Positions 59,239 through 64,000 of a DNA stretch of 64,000 nt are shown here, piece after piece. Source of the stretch: Nocardia goodfellowii (GTDB lineage Bacteria; Actinomycetota; Actinomycetes; Mycobacteriales; Mycobacteriaceae). The DNA lies in assembly GCF_017875645.1 (NCBI RefSeq), contig NZ_JAGGMR010000001.1, positions 6,324,001-6,388,000 of the forward strand, written 5' to 3'. Below the pieces are notes generated by a model. The model did no database searches and was not told where the DNA came from. It saw only the letters and a program-made list of their open reading frames with translations. The translations under genes were made by a program, and so were the position numbers. Numbering within the stretch: position 1 is the first letter of the stretch; every line of letters starts with the position of its first letter.

Positions 59239-62200
59239 ATGACGGAGCCACAGGTTCAAGTGTTCGGCCCGCTACAGGTTTCACTCGGCGGCCGGACCGC
59301 TCACATCGGTGCCGGCCGGCAGCGAGCGGTGCTCGGGCGATTGGTGCTGGCCGGTGGCCAGGCGATCGGGACCGATCGCCTGGTCGAAGATATCTGGGAG
59401 GGCGATCCGCCATCGCAGGCACCGGGCGTGCTGCAGGTGCAGATCCACAATTTACGGCGCGTCCTCGAGCCTTCTCGAAGACCTCGGACCGCGGCGCGAA
59501 TTCTGGTGTCGGAAGGTGGTGGCTATGCCCTGCGTTTGGCGGCAACGAATGTGGACGCGTGGCGGTTCGAGGCACAGATGCGCCAGTACGAACAGCGGAT
59601 GCATGATCCGGCCGACCGGCCCGGGCCACTGGAACGCTATCGGCTGCTCGATGAAGCACTGAATTGCTGGCACGGCGCCGCATTCGAATCCTTTTCCAGT
59701 GCTTCGTGGGCCACCGCTGAGGTTTCCCGGCTGACCGATTTACGCGTCAGCGCAACCGAGATGCGCGCCGAAGCCGCACTGGAACTGGGACGGCTCGGTG
59801 AGGTTGTCACCGTGCTCCGGCAGCAAGTGGAAGAGCATCCCGGGCGGGAAGAAAGCGTGCGTTTGCTGGCCGCGGCGCAGTATCGGCTCGGACAACAGGT
59901 CGAGGCACTGGCCACCGTGCGCCGAGCCCGGGAATTCTTACGCTCGGAATTCGGCATCGATCCGGGACCGCGGTTGGCCGACCTCGAATCCGCGATCCTG
60001 AAACAGAATGTCGAACCCGATCATGTGGGTGACTACACCACCATGCCGCTGGTGGTATCCGCACACCGCGACCGGCCGCGACCGCGCGCGCTGGCGGGGA
60101 GTTCGTCGGAACCGGGCGCCGAGCCGACGTTCTATCCCCGGCAGCGATCGGCCCTGTACGCCACCGCTGCCGAAGCCAAACGCTCCGGGCTGCGGCTGAC
60201 CTGGCTGGCCGGAGCCGCCGGTATGGGCAAGACCACGCTCACGACGTTTGTCGCCGCGAATTTGCGAGCCGATGGCTGGAGCACCGCCATCGGCCGGTGC
60301 CCCGAAGTCGACGGTGCGCCGCCGGCGTGGGGGTGGTCCGAAATCCTCGCCGCACTCGGCGGTGCGCCGCCGCACCCGGAACCGGGCACCGGCCACGTGG
60401 ACCCGTTCACGATCGTTCGCGCGGTGACCGAGCGCTGCCGGGAACTTGTCGGGAACGGCCCGGTCGCGATCATTCTCGAGGACGCGCATCGCGCCGACGA
60501 CGCGACGCTGCAAGTGCTGCGCCAGTTGGCGAACTGGCTGCAGCACGAGCCGATACTCATCATCGTGACGGTCCGCGACCACGAACTGTCACCGGCCTTA
60601 CGCGCCGCGGAAGCAGCGCTGGCCGATCGGATGACCGAGCGGCTCGAACTGGCGGGGCTCGATCTGGCCGGTACCCGCAAAGTCGCCGAGGACGCCGGGC
60701 TCACGACGATCGATTTGGCGGCGCTGCAGACGTTGCACGAACGCACCGGAGGCAACCCGTTCTTCATTCGAGAGTTGTCGAAACGGATTGCCGCGCGCGG
60801 GGATTCGCACGGATTGCCGGAGAATATCCGCGCGGTACTGATCGACCGAATCGGGCAGACGCCCGAGGGCATGCTGACCGTGCTGCAGTACATCGCGGTA
60901 TGGGGCCGGGAGATCGAGTTCGATACCCTGCTCGGGTTTTCCGGCGTCGCCGAGGAGACGCTGGTCGACCTCATCGATTCCGCCGTGGCGGCCAGGCTGG
61001 CCGGTTTCGATCACCGAGAACGGATCGTGCTGGACCAGGCGATGGTTCAGGACACGGTGTACAACAGCATCTCGCCGCTGCGCCGCACGCGCATGCACTG
61101 GAGTGCGATGGAATTCCTGGAGAATCGCGGGGAGCACCATTCCGCCGACCTCGAGTACGCCGAGTTGTTGGCACATCACGCTGCCCGTGGCGCGACCAGA
61201 ACCACCGCCGCACAAGCCCTGCGTCACGTGATCACGGTGGCCCGCAGATACGAGCAGCTGGGCGTCCACCAGGGCGCGGTCGATCTGTGGCGCGGTGCGG
61301 TCGAATTGCATGAATTGGCAGGGCATTCGGCACAGGCGGCCGATCCCGGCGATCGGCTGGCATTGTTCGAGACCCTGCGCGGTCTCGCGGACGCCCTGAC
61401 CCAGGACGGCCGGGCGCTGCATGCCCGGGTCGTTCGCAAGCGGGCGCTCGGCCTGGCCGAAGAGCTGGATGACAAATTGCTGATGGTACGAGCACTCACC
61501 TGCCGGATCACCCCGACCATCTGGGTCGCACAAGACTGGGGGACGACCGATGCGCATCTGCTCGAGGCGCTGGAAGCCGCACTGGCCCGGACGGATTCGG
61601 TCATGGAGCGGACCTCGTTGCTCGTCACGCTGGCAATCGAGACGGCGGAGGCGATCCCGCCGATGCGCGAGCACGCGCAGGAGGCCCTGCGGCTGGCACG
61701 CCAAACCGGAGACGCCGAATTGATCTGCGCCGCTTTGAACGCCGTCGCCAATACGATCGACGAACCCGCCGCCGCGTCGAATCTGCGGACAATCGCCGAA
61801 GAACTGGTCGACGTCGCCCGCGGGGCGGGGCTGCGCGACTACCAGGCGCTGGCGCACTATCTACAATTCCTGGCGGCCTGCCGGGACACCGATCTGCTTG
61901 CGGCCAAAAGACATTCGGCCGACGTGCAGGGCTGGGCCCGCTACGGCCACCCGAGTCCCTTGCCGGACGTCCTGCTGGCCTTCGACGCGGTGATCGAGGT
62001 GCTGCGCGGCGACCTGGCCGCGGCCGAGCGCGAGTACCAGCGGTTCGTCGCCCGGATGGCCGAGGCCGGAGTCGCGGACGTCGAGCTGATCCGGCTCGTC
62101 GGCGCGCTCACCGTGAGCTGGGCGCGCGGTGACATCTCCGGCCTGCTGGACCGGGTGCAGCCGCTGTACGCCGCCGAGCCCGATCGAGTGGCGCAGCTGT

Positions 62201-62601
62201 ACATCGTGACCCTGCTGCACGGCGGCGATGAAGCCCAGGCCCGCAAGCTGTTTCACGCGCACTCCGTGGTGCGGCGCGACGTGCACCGGCCACTGATGTG
62301 CGCGTTCCGGGCCACCGCCGCCGTCGCCCTCGGCGAAGTCGAGGCGGCCCGTGACATGTTCGAGGCGCTGCTCCCCTACTCCGGCACACTGATCGGATTC
62401 GACACCGGCGCCGCCTATTTCGGTCCTGTCGACGCCGTGCTCGCCGACCTGGCCGAACTCACCGGAAAAGCCGACGCCGCGACAGCCTTCCGAGCTCGGT
62501 CAGCGGCCGTGTTGCGCCGGGTCCACGCCGCACTCGACGCCCTCGCCCCGCGTGCGCTGCCCAGCCGAGCACACGACGAACCGCAACTCGCCACTCGCTG
62601 A
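59239..62601 (+). CDS. AfsR/SARP-type regulator with AAA ATPase and TPR
   Basis: An 1120-residue regulator. Residues 1-95 are an OmpR-type winged helix (VQVFGPLQVSLGG ... QRAVLGRLVLAGGQ); 100-255 a BTAD; about 300-480 an ATPase with Walker A GAAGMGKTTL and AIILEDAHRADDATL; and the last 500 residues a helical-repeat region. This matches large SARPs such as those controlling polyketide clusters, but no biosynthetic genes adjoin it in the window. ATG 59239 with GGAGG 12 bases upstream; the preceding leader is AT-rich. Confidence 0.9.
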   Translation: MTEPQVQVFGPLQVSLGGRTAHIGAGRQRAVLGRLVLAGGQAIGTDRLVEDIWEGDPPSQAPGVLQVQIHNLRRVLEPSRRPRTAARILVSEGGGYALRLAATNVDAWRFEAQMRQYEQRMHDPADRPGPLERYRLLDEALNCWHGAAFESFSSASWATAEVSRLTDLRVSATEMRAEAALELGRLGEVVTVLRQQVEEHPGREESVRLLAAAQYRLGQQVEALATVRRAREFLRSEFGIDPGPRLADLESAILKQNVEPDHVGDYTTMPLVVSAHRDRPRPRALAGSSSEPGAEPTFYPRQRSALYATAAEAKRSGLRLTWLAGAAGMGKTTLTTFVAANLRADGWSTAIGRCPEVDGAPPAWGWSEILAALGGAPPHPEPGTGHVDPFTIVRAVTERCRELVGNGPVAIILEDAHRADDATLQVLRQLANWLQHEPILIIVTVRDHELSPALRAAEAALADRMTERLELAGLDLAGTRKVAEDAGLTTIDLAALQTLHERTGGNPFFIRELSKRIAARGDSHGLPENIRAVLIDRIGQTPEGMLTVLQYIAVWGREIEFDTLLGFSGVAEETLVDLIDSAVAARLAGFDHRERIVLDQAMVQDTVYNSISPLRRTRMHWSAMEFLENRGEHHSADLEYAELLAHHAARGATRTTAAQALRHVITVARRYEQLGVHQGAVDLWRGAVELHELAGHSAQAADPGDRLALFETLRGLADALTQDGRALHARVVRKRALGLAEELDDKLLMVRALTCRITPTIWVAQDWGTTDAHLLEALEAALARTDSVMERTSLLVTLAIETAEAIPPMREHAQEALRLARQTGDAELICAALNAVANTIDEPAAASNLRTIAEELVDVARGAGLRDYQALAHYLQFLAACRDTDLLAAKRHSADVQGWARYGHPSPLPDVLLAFDAVIEVLRGDLAAAEREYQRFVARMAEAGVADVELIRLVGALTVSWARGDISGLLDRVQPLYAAEPDRVAQLYIVTLLHGGDEAQARKLFHAHSVVRRDVHRPLMCAFRATAAVALGEVEAARDMFEALLPYSGTLIGFDTGAAYFGPVDAVLADLAELTGKADAATAFRARSAAVLRRVHAALDALAPRALPSRAHDEPQLATR

Positions 62602-62718
62602 CACCGGACGTACATCCGCGATCTCGCCGCCGTTGTTCACCCGCGATAGGTGAAGAACCGGGGCCGCTGCCGTTCATAGCATCGAGTCGACAATCCGCCA
62701 CCACACGAAGGAGACCCG

Positions 62719-63207
62719 ATGACGGGAACATTGACCGTATGGAAGTTCGCCAGTGCCACCGGTGCCGACACCGCGGTTGCGACGCTGGAGGATCTGCAAC
62801 GCCGTGAGTTGATCACGGTGCAAGACGCCGCGGTCGTCACCTGGCCGGAAGGCGCGAAGCGGCCCAAAACCCGTCAGCTGCACAGCCTCGCCGGTGTCGG
62901 CGCGCTCGGCGGCGCGTTCTGGGGCATGCTGTTCGGACTGCTGTTGTTCGTGCCACTGCTCGGCGCCGCGGTGGGCGCGGGGGTAGGCGCGATGTCGGGA
63001 GCGTTGGTCCATATCGGGATCGACGACGACTTCATCAAGAAGGTGCGCGCCACGCTCGCCCCGGGCACTTCGGCGCTGTTCGCATTGACCTCCGATGCCA
63101 TTCTGGACCGGATCCACGACGAATTCCGCGGTCAGTCGGCCGAACTGGTCTCGACCAATCTGTCCCATGAGCAGGAAGCCACCTTGCGCGAGATTTTCGC
63201 CGCCTGA
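62719..63207 (+). CDS. DUF1269 membrane protein
   Basis: A 162-residue protein of the DUF1269 family: GTLTVWKFASATGADTAVAT, then LITVQDAAVVTWPEG, a central glycine-rich hairpin helix (LAGVGALGGAFWGMLFGLLL) and a C-terminal FALTSDAILDRIHDEF part. Function is not established; stress-related membrane association has been suggested for the family. GAAGGAG precedes ATG 62719. Separated by 28 bases from the following GH15 gene, so the two are probably co-transcribed. Confidence 0.85.
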   Translation: MTGTLTVWKFASATGADTAVATLEDLQRRELITVQDAAVVTWPEGAKRPKTRQLHSLAGVGALGGAFWGMLFGLLLFVPLLGAAVGAGVGAMSGALVHIGIDDDFIKKVRATLAPGTSALFALTSDAILDRIHDEFRGQSAELVSTNLSHEQEATLREIFAA

Positions 63208-63235
63208 ATCGCCGTCGTTGCTGGAAGGAGTGGTT

Positions 63236-64000
63236 ATGAACGCATATCCACCGATCGCCGAGCACGGAATCATCGGTGATCTACAGACCGCGGCACTGGT
63301 TTCGTCCGCGGGCACGATCGACTGGTGGTGCAGCCCGCGATTCGACTCGCCGAGCGTTTTCGCGGCATTGCTGGACTCCGAGCGCGGCGGCCACTGCCGG
63401 CTGGCCGCGAGCCTGGACAGCGGCGAGATGACCGTGCGTCAGCTCTACCTCCCCGACACCGCTGTGCTGATCACCAGATTCATGGCGGCCGAGGGTGTCG
63501 GGGAGGTCATCGACTTCATGGATCCGATCCGGAGCCGCGACCCGACCGATCGGCACCGCTTGGTCCGGATCGCACGGGTGGTCCGCGGCAAATTGCCCTT
63601 CGAGTTCACCTGCCGGCCGCGGTTCGACTATGCCCGCGCACGGCACACCCGCACGGTGCCCGAGCCCCGCCGGGCGCTGTTCCAGAGCGCAGAGACCGAC
63701 CTGCACCTGCAGGTCAGCGACCCGATCTCGCTGCACACCGACGGCGGTGACGTGTCCGCACGCTTCACCCTCGACGCCGGCCAGACCGCGATGATCGTGC
63801 TGACCTGCACCAGCGGCGGGGGTGCGGCGCCACCGCCGCCGGTGCGGGAGCAGATGCTGGCCGAATTCGAGGCCTGCCGCACGTTCTGGCAGTCCTGGCT
63901 GCGGACGTGCACCTATCGAGGACGCTGGCAGGACATGGTCAAACGCTCGGCAATCACGCTGAAACTGCTGACCTACGCTCCGACCGGCGCGCCGATCGCC
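63236..64000 (+). CDS. GH15-type glucoamylase/trehalase, 5' part
   Basis: The first 255 codons of a gene that leaves the window still open. NAYPPIAEHGIIGDLQTAAL, then SSAGTIDWWCSPRFDSPSVF, is the hallmark start of actinomycete GH15 enzymes (glucoamylase-like, some shown to be trehalases). The N-terminal beta-sandwich continues (GEVIDFMDPI, RIARVVRGKLPFEFTCRPRF) and the segment WQDMVKRSAITLKLLTYAPT marks the start of the catalytic barrel; the catalytic acids lie beyond the end. GGAAGGAG precedes ATG 63236. With the GH65 fusion at 48577 it suggests trehalose or alpha-glucan metabolism, though the two are far apart. Confidence 0.88.
   Translation, partial: MNAYPPIAEHGIIGDLQTAALVSSAGTIDWWCSPRFDSPSVFAALLDSERGGHCRLAASLDSGEMTVRQLYLPDTAVLITRFMAAEGVGEVIDFMDPIRSRDPTDRHRLVRIARVVRGKLPFEFTCRPRFDYARARHTRTVPEPRRALFQSAETDLHLQVSDPISLHTDGGDVSARFTLDAGQTAMIVLTCTSGGGAAPPPPVREQMLAEFEACRTFWQSWLRTCTYRGRWQDMVKRSAITLKLLTYAPTGAPIA

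Noticed and set aside
1..64000. CRISPR arrays, tRNA/rRNA genes, transposases and integrases
   Set aside because: I looked for regular spaced repeats, cloverleaf-type stretches and DDE or recombinase motifs and found none. A tRNA scan and an IS search would settle this; a hit would change the account of how the accessory genes arrived.

Overview
The window is GC-rich with strong G/C third-position bias and many GTG and some TTG starts. Its gene content (WXG100-type proteins, WhiB, GAF-ANTAR, DUF6545-type membrane proteins, SARP and LAL regulators, a type II polyketide cluster) points to a Mycobacteriales actinomycete. Nocardia is the best guess; this is inference from families, not from a marker gene. 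It reads as an accessory region: many singletons, several gene remnants and few housekeeping genes. I saw no rRNA, tRNA, CRISPR array, transposase or phage module.

Layout. 0.4-11.3 kb: mixed metabolism and signalling (Clp-N-like protein, GAF-ANTAR, HSL-type esterase, membrane diguanylate cyclase, exported GH1 glycosidase, DrrAB-like ABC exporter, a molybdopterin oxidoreductase without its Fe-S cysteines). 11.5-22.7 kb: an aromatic (type II) polyketide cluster. A methyltransferase and a SARP activator read rightward and collide with a leftward operon of DoxX-like protein, methyltransferase, O-methyltransferase-like protein, SDR, KS-alpha, CLF, ACP, cyclase, aromatase and FAD hydroxylase, most joined by overlapping or touching start/stop codons. 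22.7-27.2 kb: small hypothetical, immunity-like and exported proteins with remnants. 27.5-30.2 kb: a TetR regulator divergent from a rifampicin/tetracycline-type FAD monooxygenase, followed by fragments of a TetR and an SDR gene.

30.4-42.6 kb: an exported octapeptide-repeat/glycine-zipper protein, a membrane protein plus HTH pair, an exported ACP-like protein without the phosphopantetheine serine, an MFS exporter, a Tat-exported protein with three CCCH repeats, a WXG-domain protein ending in an HExxH motif with a small helical partner, a DUF808 protein, a DUF6545-type protein and RidA. 43.0-45.6 kb: an Asp/Glu racemase and the most striking locus. Two convergent genes each carry an N-terminal ESX/WXG-like domain, and between them they carry the two complementary halves of one endonuclease/exonuclease/phosphatase (EEP) domain, cut at a single beta-hairpin.

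45.7-51.7 kb: sugar-phosphate enzymes (quinone oxidoreductase, TIM paralogue, SIS/PHI isomerase) divergent from a HAD-GH65 fusion. 51.8-54.6 kb: an exported protein, a membrane protein and a membrane-anchored HExxH/TPR protease-like protein. 55.1-64.0 kb: a LAL regulator, a WhiB with an extra C-terminal Cys4 motif, a BTAD/AAA regulator, a DUF1269 protein and the start of a GH15 enzyme that runs off the window.

The polyketide operon is the clearest functional unit. The split EEP pair and the WXG-HExxH operon look like candidate type VII secretion substrates, but no secretion machinery lies in the window, so any ESX system would be encoded elsewhere.
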